The notes beneath the pieces are model-generated. The model had not been told where the DNA came from and made no database searches. It was given only the letters and a program-made list of their open reading frames with translations. Of a stretch of 64,000 nucleotides of DNA, positions 25,316-32,836 are shown piece by piece. Origin of the DNA: CAKUFA01 sp963618735 (lineage in GTDB: Bacteria > Bacillota > Clostridia > Christensenellales > Aristaeellaceae); assembly GCA_963618735.1 (NCBI GenBank), contig CAVEUM010000004.1, positions 1-64,000 on the forward strand, in the 5' to 3' direction. Made by a program: the position numbers and the translations under genes. Position 1 is the first letter of the stretch. The number at the start of each line of letters is the position of its first letter.

Positions 25316-26188
25316 TCAATTAGTAGGTGCTAAAAATAGCTGCCGCAATTCGCCGATAAACGCACGGACAAAGTCCCCCACCATCCCCTCGGCGGTGTCC
25401 GGACTTTCTGCGCATCGGATGACCAGTTTTCTGCCGCAATCAGGCTCCGTGACCCTTAGCAGCGCAATGCCTTCTCCTGCGTCCCCCCAAGTGCGTTCCG
25501 GCCAGAAGCCCACGCCGCACCCTGCGGAAATCAGATTTCGCACCGTGGCAGGACCATCCCCCTCGAAGGAGTTTTTCGGCACGAAGCCTGCCTGATGGCA
25601 CCAGGTCGTGCACAAGTCCGTGTACTTTCTGTTGCCGGCCAGGGTGATGAAGGTTTCCTCGCCAACCGTCTTCAGGGCAATGCTATCCTTTTCCGCCCAG
25701 GAGGAATCCCTTGGCACCGCCAGATAGACCTGCTCCGCAAAGGTGAGACCCTCATGCACATTTTCGCCCATGTCGCAGGTATCCACCACCAAATCCGCCC
25801 CTGCGCTGTTTTCCCCAAGCATCAGGTCAAAACGGCATTCCGGATGCTTGGCACGATATGCCACCACGAAGGCTGTGGAAAAAGTCGATGCCGCCAGCAG
25901 CTTCAGCCGAATCACCGTACCCTCGCCGCCTGCAATGCGCCGAAGCTGGCCCGGAATGGCGTCCAGCTTACTCAGCGGCTCTGCCAGCAATTCTCGCAAT
26001 GCGCGTCCTGCGGCGGTCAGCTCAATATTCCGCCCTTTCTTCACCACCAGCGAATAGCCCAGTTCCTTTTCCAGCTTGCGAATCGACTTGGTCAGGGCTG
26101 GCTGTGCCAAATGCAAAGCCTCTGCGGCACGGGTCATGTGCTCCCGCTCCGCCACTGCCATAAAATACCGTAACTGATTCAGCTCCAT
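25316..26188 (-). CDS. LysR-family transcriptional regulator
   Basis: A 290-residue LysR regulator. The winged helix-turn-helix is at 1-60 (MELNQLRYFMAVAEREHMTR, AAEALHLAQPALTKSIRKLE), followed by a substrate-binding domain. The ATG at 26188 gives the family N-terminus; the frame is open 25 codons further upstream. It is divergent from the MATE gene, with overlapping promoters and a perfect palindrome covering its own -10, so it probably represses itself and controls the pump. The effector is unknown. It is codirectional with the metal-ATPase operon downstream, but that operon has its own promoter. Confidence 0.92.
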   Translation of the reverse strand: MELNQLRYFMAVAEREHMTRAAEALHLAQPALTKSIRKLEKELGYSLVVKKGRNIELTAAGRALRELLAEPLSKLDAIPGQLRRIAGGEGTVIRLKLLAASTFSTAFVVAYRAKHPECRFDLMLGENSAGADLVVDTCDMGENVHEGLTFAEQVYLAVPRDSSWAEKDSIALKTVGEETFITLAGNRKYTDLCTTWCHQAGFVPKNSFEGDGPATVRNLISAGCGVGFWPERTWGDAGEGIALLRVTEPDCGRKLVIRCAESPDTAEGMVGDFVRAFIGELRQLFLAPTN

Positions 26189-26218
26189 CCTTTTGCCCCG
26201 CAATCCATAACCAAAAGT

Positions 26219-26240
26219 TATCATTTTCGTTCTAATGATA
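26219..26240. promoter_or_regulatory. 22-bp inverted repeat, likely LysR operator
   Basis: TATCATT (26219-26225) and AATGATA (26234-26240) are perfect arms around 8 bp. The right arm is also the -10 region of the LysR promoter, which fits autorepression. Confidence 0.6.
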
Positions 26241-26263
26241 TATTTTACATTCAGCTCTGTCAA
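26235..26263 (-). promoter_or_regulatory. Promoter for the LysR gene
   Basis: TTGACA (minus strand, 26258-26263), 17-bp spacer, TATCAT (26235-26240). It overlaps the oppositely directed MATE promoter. Confidence 0.7.
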
Positions 26264-26272
26264 GACTAAAAT
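26244..26272 (+). promoter_or_regulatory. Promoter for the MATE gene
   Basis: TTTACA (26244-26249), 17-bp spacer, TAAAAT (26267-26272), interlocked with the LysR promoter on the other strand. Confidence 0.7.
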
Positions 26273-26336
26273 ATTCGTTGCAGCAAAGAACGATCACGTT
26301 CTCATCTGCATTGCGAGTACGATGGAGGTTGCATAC

Positions 26337-27683
26337 ATGAAGGATCTCACATCAGGACATCCGGGCAAGGTGCTGCTCCGCTACATCCTGCCCCTTTTCG
26401 GGTCCATTGTTTTTCAGCAGCTGTACAATGTGGCAGATAGTTTCGTAGCTGGCCAGTACATTGGTACCAACGCCCTGGCCGCCGTTGGCAACTCGTATGA
26501 AATCACGCTGATTTACATTGCCATGGCCATGGGCTGCAACATTGGTTCTTCCGTCATCACGGCAGACTTTTTCGGGCAGAAGCGCTATGGCAGCGTCCGC
26601 ACCTGCGTGCACACGGCGTTGATTTTCTCCGCAGTGATGGGACTTGTGCTCACGCTGGTGGGTCTGCTTATCTCCCCTTGGCTGTTGACGCTCATCAACA
26701 CCCCTGCAGAAGTCTTTGCGGACTCCGAGCTTTACCTGAACATCTACCTGCTGGGCTACGTTTTCCTGCTGATTTACAACGTGTCCACAGGTATTTTCTC
26801 CGCCTTGGGTGATTCCCAGACGCCCTTCTGGTTCCTGGCGGTCAGCTCCCTGTCGAACATCTTTGTGGACATCCTGTTTGTGAAGGAATTCCACATGGGC
26901 GTGGCCGGCGTGGCGTGGGCAACCTTCCTGTGCCAGAGCCTTAGCGGCATCGCGGCGCTGATTGCAATTTTGAAGAAGGTGCATTCCCTGAAGCATGAGG
27001 GCGACAGCAAGCTCTTCTCCTTCTCCATTCTGGGGAAGATTCTCCACGTTGCCATTCCCAGTGCCTTCCAGCAGGGCTTCATCTCCATTGGCAACATCAT
27101 CATCCAGAGCGTCATCAATTCCTTTGGCACCGCCGCCATGGGTGGATACGCCGCCGCCATCAAGCTCAACAACCTGACCATCACCTCGGTGACTGCCATT
27201 TCCAATGGCCTGAGCAACTATTCCGCTCAGAATATCGGTGCCGGCAAGAAAGAGCGTGTGCACGCTGGTACCATGTGGGGATGGCTGCTGGCTGGCGGTT
27301 TCGGCGTGATGTTCACGGCCATTTACCTGATTTTCGGTCGTCCGCTCATTGGCCTGTTTATAACGGACGGCGACGCGACAGCCGCGCAAATCGGTGTGGA
27401 TTTCCTGAACATCGTTACTCCGTTCTACATCGTCGTTGCTACCAAGCTGACCTACGATGGCATCATCCGCGGCGCACAGCAGATGTTTGTCTTCATGGTT
27501 GCCACCATGACCGACCTGGTGCTCCGCGTGGTGCTTTCCTGGGTGTTCTCGGGCATCTGGGGCGTCACAGGCATCTGGATGTCCTGGCCTGTGGGCTGGG
27601 CAGTCGGCACGGCCATTTCCGTTATCCTCTACCACCGCTGGCACAAGAAGTTCATGGCAGAAGAGCTTACCGTGGCACAGTAA
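26337..27683 (+). CDS. MATE family efflux transporter
   Basis: A 448-residue, 12-helix multidrug and toxic-compound extrusion protein exporting cationic drugs or metabolites in exchange for Na+ or H+. Recognisable blocks are GKVLLRYILPLFGSIVFQQL, NVADSFVAGQYIGTNALAAV, the repeat-half counterpart IPSAFQQGFISIGNIIIQ, and TYDGIIRGAQQM. The frame runs on upstream, but the ATG at 26337 follows TGGAGGT and starts the family sequence. It is controlled, by inference, by the divergent LysR protein. A stem-loop follows. The substrate is unknown. Confidence 0.93.
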   Translation: MKDLTSGHPGKVLLRYILPLFGSIVFQQLYNVADSFVAGQYIGTNALAAVGNSYEITLIYIAMAMGCNIGSSVITADFFGQKRYGSVRTCVHTALIFSAVMGLVLTLVGLLISPWLLTLINTPAEVFADSELYLNIYLLGYVFLLIYNVSTGIFSALGDSQTPFWFLAVSSLSNIFVDILFVKEFHMGVAGVAWATFLCQSLSGIAALIAILKKVHSLKHEGDSKLFSFSILGKILHVAIPSAFQQGFISIGNIIIQSVINSFGTAAMGGYAAAIKLNNLTITSVTAISNGLSNYSAQNIGAGKKERVHAGTMWGWLLAGGFGVMFTAIYLIFGRPLIGLFITDGDATAAQIGVDFLNIVTPFYIVVATKLTYDGIIRGAQQMFVFMVATMTDLVLRVVLSWVFSGIWGVTGIWMSWPVGWAVGTAISVILYHRWHKKFMAEELTVAQ

Positions 27684-27705
27684 ATTTCCTGCAAAACCGC
27701 ATAGG

Positions 27706-27741
27706 AAAAGGAGGAGCGATGCAACATTCGCCCCTCCTTTT
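27706..27741 (+). terminator. Terminator after the MATE gene
   Basis: AAAAGGAGGAGCGA (27706-27719) pairs with TCGCCCCTCCTTTT (27728-27741) with one mismatch. Confidence 0.75.
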
Positions 27742-27777
27742 CATGTGTCCATGGCGGCGATTCCATGGACGGCATAA

Positions 27778-27814
27778 ACAAAGCCCCGCCATGCTACTGC
27801 ACAGCGAGGCTTTG
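27778..27814 (-). terminator. Terminator after the TasA-like gene
   Basis: ACAAAGCCCCGC (27778-27789) and GCGAGGCTTTGT (27803-27814) form a stem with one mismatch, usable in both directions. Confidence 0.65.
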
Positions 27815-27871
27815 TTGTGTTCCAAGCGTATGGGCTGTTCGCTCGATACGCTTTTTTAGAAAGCGTGGGAA

Positions 27872-28519
27872 TTACTTGTTCTGGCCGTCGAAAGCTGCGA
27901 AGGCTTCTTCCCAAGAATCAAAGCCGTCAGCCTGGATTGCTTCAGCCTTAACAGTAATGGAGGGGAAGCTCTCACCGTTGGTCAGAGTGGCAGGGATCGT
28001 CACCTCAGTGAACATAGCGGTGGTATCCTCACCAGCAGCCAGCGTGCCATCATACATCAGGGTGAAAGCAGCGCTTAAGTTGCCCAGCATGAAAGGCGTG
28101 CCACCATCAACGTCAACAATGCTCCAACCATCGCCCAGAGCATCCACCAGCAGCAGCAGGGACTGCTCGTAGCCATCATTGGGATAGGTGACATCAAAGT
28201 CCGGGTAGCAACCGGCACAAACATTCATCCAGTTTTCTACATTGACCGTAGCGCGAATGTAGGCAGCATTCTTGCCAGTGTTATGCACGATAGGGTCCTT
28301 GGTAACCGTAGCGCCAGGATACGTGTCATAGGAGTTTGCCTTCACGCGATCTCCCGTCGGATCAGCAGCATTGGTTTCGTCCAAGGTGATCGCAACATTA
28401 CCCATGGTGAAGGTGTTCTTGACTGTAGCCGTAGAAGTCAAGTACGCCAGCGTTGCGCTCACAGCGGCAGTTGCCACCAGGGCAATGCACAGACAAATGA
28501 CGACGATCTTCTTTTTCAT
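27872..28519 (-). CDS. TasA/camelysin-like secreted protein with SipW-type signal peptide
   Basis: A 215-residue exported protein. The N-terminus MKKKIVVICLCIALVATAAV and the following LAYLTSTATVKNTFTMGNVA have the SipW-dependent signal layout of TasA and CalY, with mature sequence starting near STATVKNTF. The mature part is acidic and beta-rich, with HNTGKNAAYIRATVNVENW typical of the family. TasA forms biofilm fibres in Bacillus subtilis, and camelysin is a related surface protein. Two cysteines (CAGC) sit mid-protein. The gene lies 58 bp downstream of the sipW-like gene, with AAGGA and GGAGG sites upstream of its ATG. Fibre formation here is inference. Confidence 0.85.
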   Translation of the reverse strand: MKKKIVVICLCIALVATAAVSATLAYLTSTATVKNTFTMGNVAITLDETNAADPTGDRVKANSYDTYPGATVTKDPIVHNTGKNAAYIRATVNVENWMNVCAGCYPDFDVTYPNDGYEQSLLLLVDALGDGWSIVDVDGGTPFMLGNLSAAFTLMYDGTLAAGEDTTAMFTEVTIPATLTNGESFPSITVKAEAIQADGFDSWEEAFAAFDGQNK

Positions 28520-28577
28520 TTTCCTTCTCCTCCGGATTTGTTGTATGTTCTCTGCATTTCTTGCAGGATGAACCAGT

Positions 28578-29312
28578 TTAATGCTGGGCGTTTTCGCTCA
28601 GCTGCTCCATGTACTCGCGGATCTCCCAGTATTCTCCCAGAGTCAGCGGCCCTTCCGACAGGCGGTCATTCAACGACCATAGCTCGTCATCCGTGAGCAC
28701 CGTTTCCGCCATTCTCCTCAGCCGAGCGATGCGCTCAGAGGAAACAGGCTGCCTGGGGTCATAGACGTAGGCTTGGGGCTCAGGCTGCTTCTTCGTATGT
28801 TTCTTCTTGTCGTCCTCCGTGAGAAGGTCAGGAAGAAGCGTCATCAGCAGAAGCAGCGCGCAACCGCAGATTGCGACATACATGCCCGGCGGATTTTGCA
28901 CATATTCCGCCACATAGCCCAGATACGGGATGGTAAAGACCGGTGTGCCAATTACGTTCTGTGCCTGCACCGTGCCGCCATCCACCGAGTCATTGGCATC
29001 ACCTTTAGTGCGGAAACTGATAGCCGTGGGATCTTCCTCATTGGTGACAATTTCCACCACACGATGGGTTACCACCGTGGCGCTGTCACGCCTGAAGGTG
29101 ATGGCCTGCCCCAGCTGAACATCGGCAGGGTCGATTTCCCTCACGTAAATCAGGGAGCCCGTATGGTATGTCGGCTCCATGGAGCCAGACAGCACGTCAA
29201 ACACCTGCAGACCCACCAGTCGGACGCCCACCAGCAGTATTGCCATGATGATCACCAAGGCCACTAAAATGCCGCTGACGATATTCCAAACTTTCTTCAC
29301 GGTATGACTCAT
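28578..29312 (-). CDS. sipW: Signal peptidase I, SipW (ER) type
   Basis: A 244-residue Ser-His signal peptidase. An N-terminal helix (about 10-33) is followed by catalytic Ser44 in VLSGSMEPTY, His83 in VVTHRVVE (replacing the Lys of ordinary bacterial type), and KGDANDSVDGG (103-113). A second membrane helix spans about 145-165, then a roughly 80-residue cytoplasmic tail rich in charge, unusual compared with the short tail of Bacillus SipW. It processes the TasA-like protein encoded next. The ATG at 29312 follows AGAAGGA; an ATG 11 codons upstream is possible but has no site. First gene of a two-gene operon. Confidence 0.93.
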   Translation of the reverse strand: MSHTVKKVWNIVSGILVALVIIMAILLVGVRLVGLQVFDVLSGSMEPTYHTGSLIYVREIDPADVQLGQAITFRRDSATVVTHRVVEIVTNEEDPTAISFRTKGDANDSVDGGTVQAQNVIGTPVFTIPYLGYVAEYVQNPPGMYVAICGCALLLLMTLLPDLLTEDDKKKHTKKQPEPQAYVYDPRQPVSSERIARLRRMAETVLTDDELWSLNDRLSEGPLTLGEYWEIREYMEQLSENAQH

Positions 29313-29408
29313 GTTGTTTCCTTCTCGTCCGCCGTTTTCATGCATTCAGCAGGTTTTCATGTAACCCTGTATTGCGGTGCAAAGGTTCAGAGATTACATT
29401 TTTGGGGT

Positions 29409-29420
29409 CTACTCGAGTAG
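29409..29420. promoter_or_regulatory. 12-bp perfect palindrome at the sipW promoter
   Basis: CTACTCGAGTAG is fully symmetrical and overlaps the -10 element and the start region of the sipW promoter, the position of a repressor site. Confidence 0.5.
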
Positions 29421-29447
29421 TCTAGCACAATTTTCCATAGAATGCAA
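29419..29447 (-). promoter_or_regulatory. Promoter for sipW and the TasA-like gene
   Basis: TTGCAT (minus strand, 29442-29447), 17-bp spacer, TAGACT (29419-29424). The 5' leader is about 100 nt. Confidence 0.6.
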
Positions 29448-29510
29448 TAGTCTTTTTGGCATACTTTAGAAAACGTTTTACGAATTTGTTTCAATTCCAT
29501 TCAAGTACGT

Positions 29511-29538
29511 AAAAAGGCGACTCGAGCAGGAGTCGCCT
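29511..29538 (-). terminator. Terminator after the 29553 gene
   Basis: AGGCGACTC (29515-29523) and GAGTCGCCT (29530-29538), perfect, with TTTTT on the minus strand. Confidence 0.85.
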
Positions 29539-29552
29539 CAAGGAATCGTTAT

Positions 29553-30272
29553 TTATTCCACACCAGCAGGAGAATCAGGTTCAGGAGTTGCCGTGGTGAA
29601 GATTTCCAGATGCGTCATATCGTCCGTAGGATTGTAACCCTCATACTCCTCGTTGTCCTCAGTCGTTGGCGCAGGGGTGCCATACACGCCTGTTTCATCG
29701 TAGCCTGCCATAGGAAAAACCAGCGTCATCTGAAGCCAGTTCACGCCATCATGGTACTGGTTGGGATAATAAGCATAGTACGCCTTAGGGGCAGTACCGT
29801 TCAGCTCCTGCACTTCCTCTGCAAAGGAGCTTGCAGGGTCAGCCATGGCTTTCTTCGCGTAACTCGCAGGAGAAGTCACCGCCTCGGACAGGGTCAGCGT
29901 ATCGGCATTTGCCGCCTGAATGCATGCGCCTGCCAGGTTGGCAAACTGCGTCGCGTCCGAGCAGCGGAGCTGAAGAATATTCAGCGCATCCGTATACATG
30001 GAGATGGTGATTTCCACATTTTCCGGGATGTCCGCATTATCTGCCGAGGTCACCCCCAGCACTGCCTGATCCGTTCCCTCGAAGAAAATTGAGTTAATCG
30101 GCATGGCGCCAAGGCTCTGCAGGTTTTCATTCACGCGGGTGATGTATTCCTGCAGCTTCTGTTGACCCAGGGTGGTTGCCGTCTGCCAGGGAAGCTCCGC
30201 CAGGGCGGCAGTGCACACAAGGCACAGCACCGCTGCCGCAAGCCACGCGCCTACGCGCTTACTTATTTTCAT
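29553..30272 (-). CDS. Secreted hypothetical protein
   Basis: I do not recognise this 239-residue protein. A signal peptide (MKISKRVGAWLAAAVLCLVC then TAALAE) predicts cleavage after ALA near residue 25. The mature protein starts with a helix (LGQQKLQEYITRVNENLQSLG), has one cysteine pair region near 104 and 116, and ends in a Thr/Glu/Pro-rich acidic tail (from about 195). Its start overlaps the end of the cytidylate-kinase-like gene by 14 bp, so the two share a transcript. A surface or export-related role is all that can be said. Confidence 0.65.
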   Translation of the reverse strand: MKISKRVGAWLAAAVLCLVCTAALAELPWQTATTLGQQKLQEYITRVNENLQSLGAMPINSIFFEGTDQAVLGVTSADNADIPENVEITISMYTDALNILQLRCSDATQFANLAGACIQAANADTLTLSEAVTSPASYAKKAMADPASSFAEEVQELNGTAPKAYYAYYPNQYHDGVNWLQMTLVFPMAGYDETGVYGTPAPTTEDNEEYEGYNPTDDMTHLEIFTTATPEPDSPAGVE

Positions 30273-30900
30273 TGAGGAACTTCTCGCGCAGCTCGATGAA
30301 GCGCACCATCACATCCACCGCGCCTTCCACACCCACAGCACCCGTATCCACGCACAGGTCGTAGTTGTTCACATCGCCCCAGGTAGCGGTGGCGTAGTAA
30401 TTGTAATAGTTTGCACGCTGCTTGTCAGCCTTGCGCAGGGTTTCTTCTGCCTTCTGGGGATCCACGCCATAGTAGCGCACCGCACGGGCGACGCGGCTGT
30501 TCATATCAGCCTTCACAAAGAAGCTGATTTCATTCGGAACATCCCGCAGCACATAGTCAGCGCAGCGGCCAACGATCACGCAGGGACCCTGAGAGGCAAT
30601 CTTGCGGATGGCATCGAACTGTGCCAGGAAAATCTTATGGTTCAGGGGCATATCCATGTACATGCTGCTGGCATCCGCATGCATCTGCACACCCGTTACC
30701 AGAGAAAACAGCAGGGAGCGGGTAGGCTTCTCGTCATGATCCTCAAAGATTTCTTCGCAAATGCCGCTCTCCTTGGATGCCTCGGTGAGCAGTTCCTTAT
30801 CATAGAAAGGAATATCCAGCTTTTCAGCCAAAAGGCGGCCCACATAGCGTCCGCCGGAACCGAACTGACGGCCAATCGTAATCACAGAGTTCGTCTTCAT
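30259..30900 (-). CDS. Cytidylate kinase-like family protein (PF13189)
   Basis: A 213-residue P-loop kinase-like protein with the family N-terminus SVITIGRQFGSGGRYVGRLL (about 5-24), where GRxFGSGGR is the variant nucleotide loop, then IPFYDKELL and CVIVGRCADYVL. True Cmk has a different P-loop and length, so NMP kinase activity is unproven; many Clostridia carry this paralog in addition to cmk. The start has AAAGGAGGAAG. It is the first gene of a two-gene unit with the secreted 29553 protein, an odd pairing of a cytoplasmic kinase-like protein with an exported one. Confidence 0.85.
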   Translation of the reverse strand: MKTNSVITIGRQFGSGGRYVGRLLAEKLDIPFYDKELLTEASKESGICEEIFEDHDEKPTRSLLFSLVTGVQMHADASSMYMDMPLNHKIFLAQFDAIRKIASQGPCVIVGRCADYVLRDVPNEISFFVKADMNSRVARAVRYYGVDPQKAEETLRKADKQRANYYNYYATATWGDVNNYDLCVDTGAVGVEGAVDVMVRFIELREKFLNENK

Positions 30901-31125
30901 GCGATACTTCCTCCTTTATCAGAAGCGTCATCCTGCTTGCGCTGCGTTATTTCGTTTGACACTTCCTCTGCTTTTAGTTTAGCACAAAAACGGAAAAAAC
31001 GCAATCCACCCAATTTTTCTCTGTGAATCTTGCCTGTTTCCAGGCGTTTCACGCCAAATCGGAACAAAAAATTCCTGAAGTTTTGTCGCTTTTACAGATT
31101 ATTCACACACAACGTCCCCTGTTCT

Positions 31126-31134
31126 TGGTATAAT
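31126..31134 (+). promoter_or_regulatory. Extended -10 promoter for the Gld-type ABC operon
   Basis: TGG directly before a perfect TATAAT (31129-31134); no good -35. The start codon is 31 bp downstream. Confidence 0.6.
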
Positions 31135-31164
31135 AGAAGGGTAACAGAAAGGAATTTGGGTACA

Positions 31165-32109
31165 ATGATTGAGTTAGTGAAAGCAACGAAGCGTTATGGC
31201 AATAACGATGCGGTGAAAGATCTTTCCTTTAGTGCCCCCGCAGGCCAGATTGTTGGTCTTCTTGGGCAAAACGGCGCTGGAAAAACCACTACGCTGAACA
31301 TGCTCACCGGATATTTTCCGCCCACCTCCGGTCAGGTGATGATTGATGGCATGGATATGCTAAAGCAGCCGCGCGAATGCAAGCGGCGCATTGGCTATCT
31401 GCCCGAGCGTCCGCCGCTGTATGACGAAATGACCGTCACTTCCTACCTGAAGTTTGTGTGCAGCCTGCGTGAGGTGAAATCCTCGGCCATGGATGCGCAC
31501 ATTAAGGAAATCATGCATGAATGCGGGCTGACGGAGGTTTCTCAGCGCTTGCTTGGCAGCCTGTCAAAGGGCTACCGCCAGCGGGTAGGCGTAGCGCAGG
31601 CCATGTGCGGCAATCCGCCCATTCTGGTGCTGGATGAGCCTACCGTAGGTCTTGACCCCCGCCAGGTGGTAGAAATTCGTGATCTGATGCGGCACTTAGG
31701 CGAAAACCATACCGTGATTTTCTCCAGCCATATTTTATCTGAGATTCAGCAGCTGTGCCAGCGCGTGGTCATCCTCCACAAGGGGCGGCTCATCCGTGAG
31801 GCGGACATGAGCGAGCTTACCACCAATGAGGATGTCATTCGCCTGCGCGCCATCATCGTGGGACGAAAGGCGCAGCTTCTTCCTTCCCTGCAGAGTCTGA
31901 GCTGCGTGCGCCGCGTCAAGGTTCTCCCTGACCCCGAACCAGGCCTGACCCAGGTGGAGCTTGAATGTACCGCCAAGGGCAATGACCGTGGTGATCCTGC
32001 CACCCAGCTTTTCCGCCTGCTGTGCGCCATTGACGCGCCTCTGCGGCTGCTCATGCCCGTGAAGGACACCCTGGAGGAAGTTTTCCTCCGCGCAACCAAT
32101 GAAAATTAA
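31165..32109 (+). CDS. ABC-2 type transporter ATP-binding protein (GldA-like)
   Basis: A 314-residue ABC ATPase with Walker A GQNGAGKTTT (34-43), signature LSKGYRQRVGVAQAM and Walker B ILVLDEPTVGLD. The C-terminal extension past residue 220 is typical of exporters with a separate permease. It is the first of four genes (ATPase, permease, GldG-like, DUF4340) that in Bacteroidetes support gliding and in Firmicutes occur with unknown substrates. The ATG at 31165 follows AAAGGAATT; the longer upstream frame runs through the promoter and is not real. Substrate unknown. Confidence 0.92.
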   Translation: MIELVKATKRYGNNDAVKDLSFSAPAGQIVGLLGQNGAGKTTTLNMLTGYFPPTSGQVMIDGMDMLKQPRECKRRIGYLPERPPLYDEMTVTSYLKFVCSLREVKSSAMDAHIKEIMHECGLTEVSQRLLGSLSKGYRQRVGVAQAMCGNPPILVLDEPTVGLDPRQVVEIRDLMRHLGENHTVIFSSHILSEIQQLCQRVVILHKGRLIREADMSELTTNEDVIRLRAIIVGRKAQLLPSLQSLSCVRRVKVLPDPEPGLTQVELECTAKGNDRGDPATQLFRLLCAIDAPLRLLMPVKDTLEEVFLRATNEN

Positions 32110-32121
32110 GGAGATGAAAGC

Positions 32122-32832
32122 GTGATCGCCGTTTGGAAGCGAGAGCTTCAGAGTTATTATTACACCCCCGTGGGCTACGTGTTTATGGGCGTGTTCCTTG
32201 CGCTGAGCTCTGTTCTGTTTTATATGCAAATTCTCAGCCAGCGTTCCAGCGATCTGATGACCTTCATCGGACTGATGAGCTACCTATGGATGCTGCTTTC
32301 CCCTGTGCTGACCATGCGCCTTTTGGCGGAGGAGCGGCAGAAAAAAACGGATCAGCTGCTCTTGACAAGCCCCGTCAGCCTGCCGGGTATTGTGATGGGC
32401 AAGTATCTGGCCGCTGTGACCGTTATGCTGCTGACCGTTGCCTGCACCTTTGCCTTTGTTCTCATCGTTGGCATTTATGGCGAGGTCTACGCCGGGGAGC
32501 TGTTTGTCGGCTACCTCGGCTTTATCCTGGAGGGCTGCGCTTTTCTGGCGCTGGATCTTTTCCTGTCCGGCTGTGCCCACAATCCCGTAACTGCCGCCCT
32601 GATGGCTTTCGGTGCCAACTTTGCCCTGTGGATTATGGATCTTATGGTGAATGTGGTGACCATTGACTGGATCAGCGATGCCCTGGAATTCCTGAGCCTC
32701 TACGGGCGCAATGAGCCTTTCCTGATGGGACAGCTTTCCTTTGCCAGCATCATGTACGATCTTTCATTTACCGCAGCTTTCCTTGCGTTGACCATTCACG
32801 CACTGGACAGCAGGCGTTGGCAGGGAGCGTGA
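32122..32832 (+). CDS. ABC transporter permease (GldF-like)
   Basis: A 236-residue membrane protein with six helices and the ABC-2 permease start MIAVWKRELQSYYYTPVGYV, followed by SYLWMLLSPVLTMRLLAEE and KTDQLLLTSPVSLPGIVMGKYLA. It starts with GTG 12 bp after the ATPase gene, with AAGGAGATG in front. It forms the membrane channel with the GldA-like ATPase. The operon order is the same as gldA-gldF-gldG-type clusters. No membrane partner other than the GldG-like protein is encoded nearby. Confidence 0.9.
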   Translation: MIAVWKRELQSYYYTPVGYVFMGVFLALSSVLFYMQILSQRSSDLMTFIGLMSYLWMLLSPVLTMRLLAEERQKKTDQLLLTSPVSLPGIVMGKYLAAVTVMLLTVACTFAFVLIVGIYGEVYAGELFVGYLGFILEGCAFLALDLFLSGCAHNPVTAALMAFGANFALWIMDLMVNVVTIDWISDALEFLSLYGRNEPFLMGQLSFASIMYDLSFTAAFLALTIHALDSRRWQGA

Positions 32833-32836
32833 GCAC

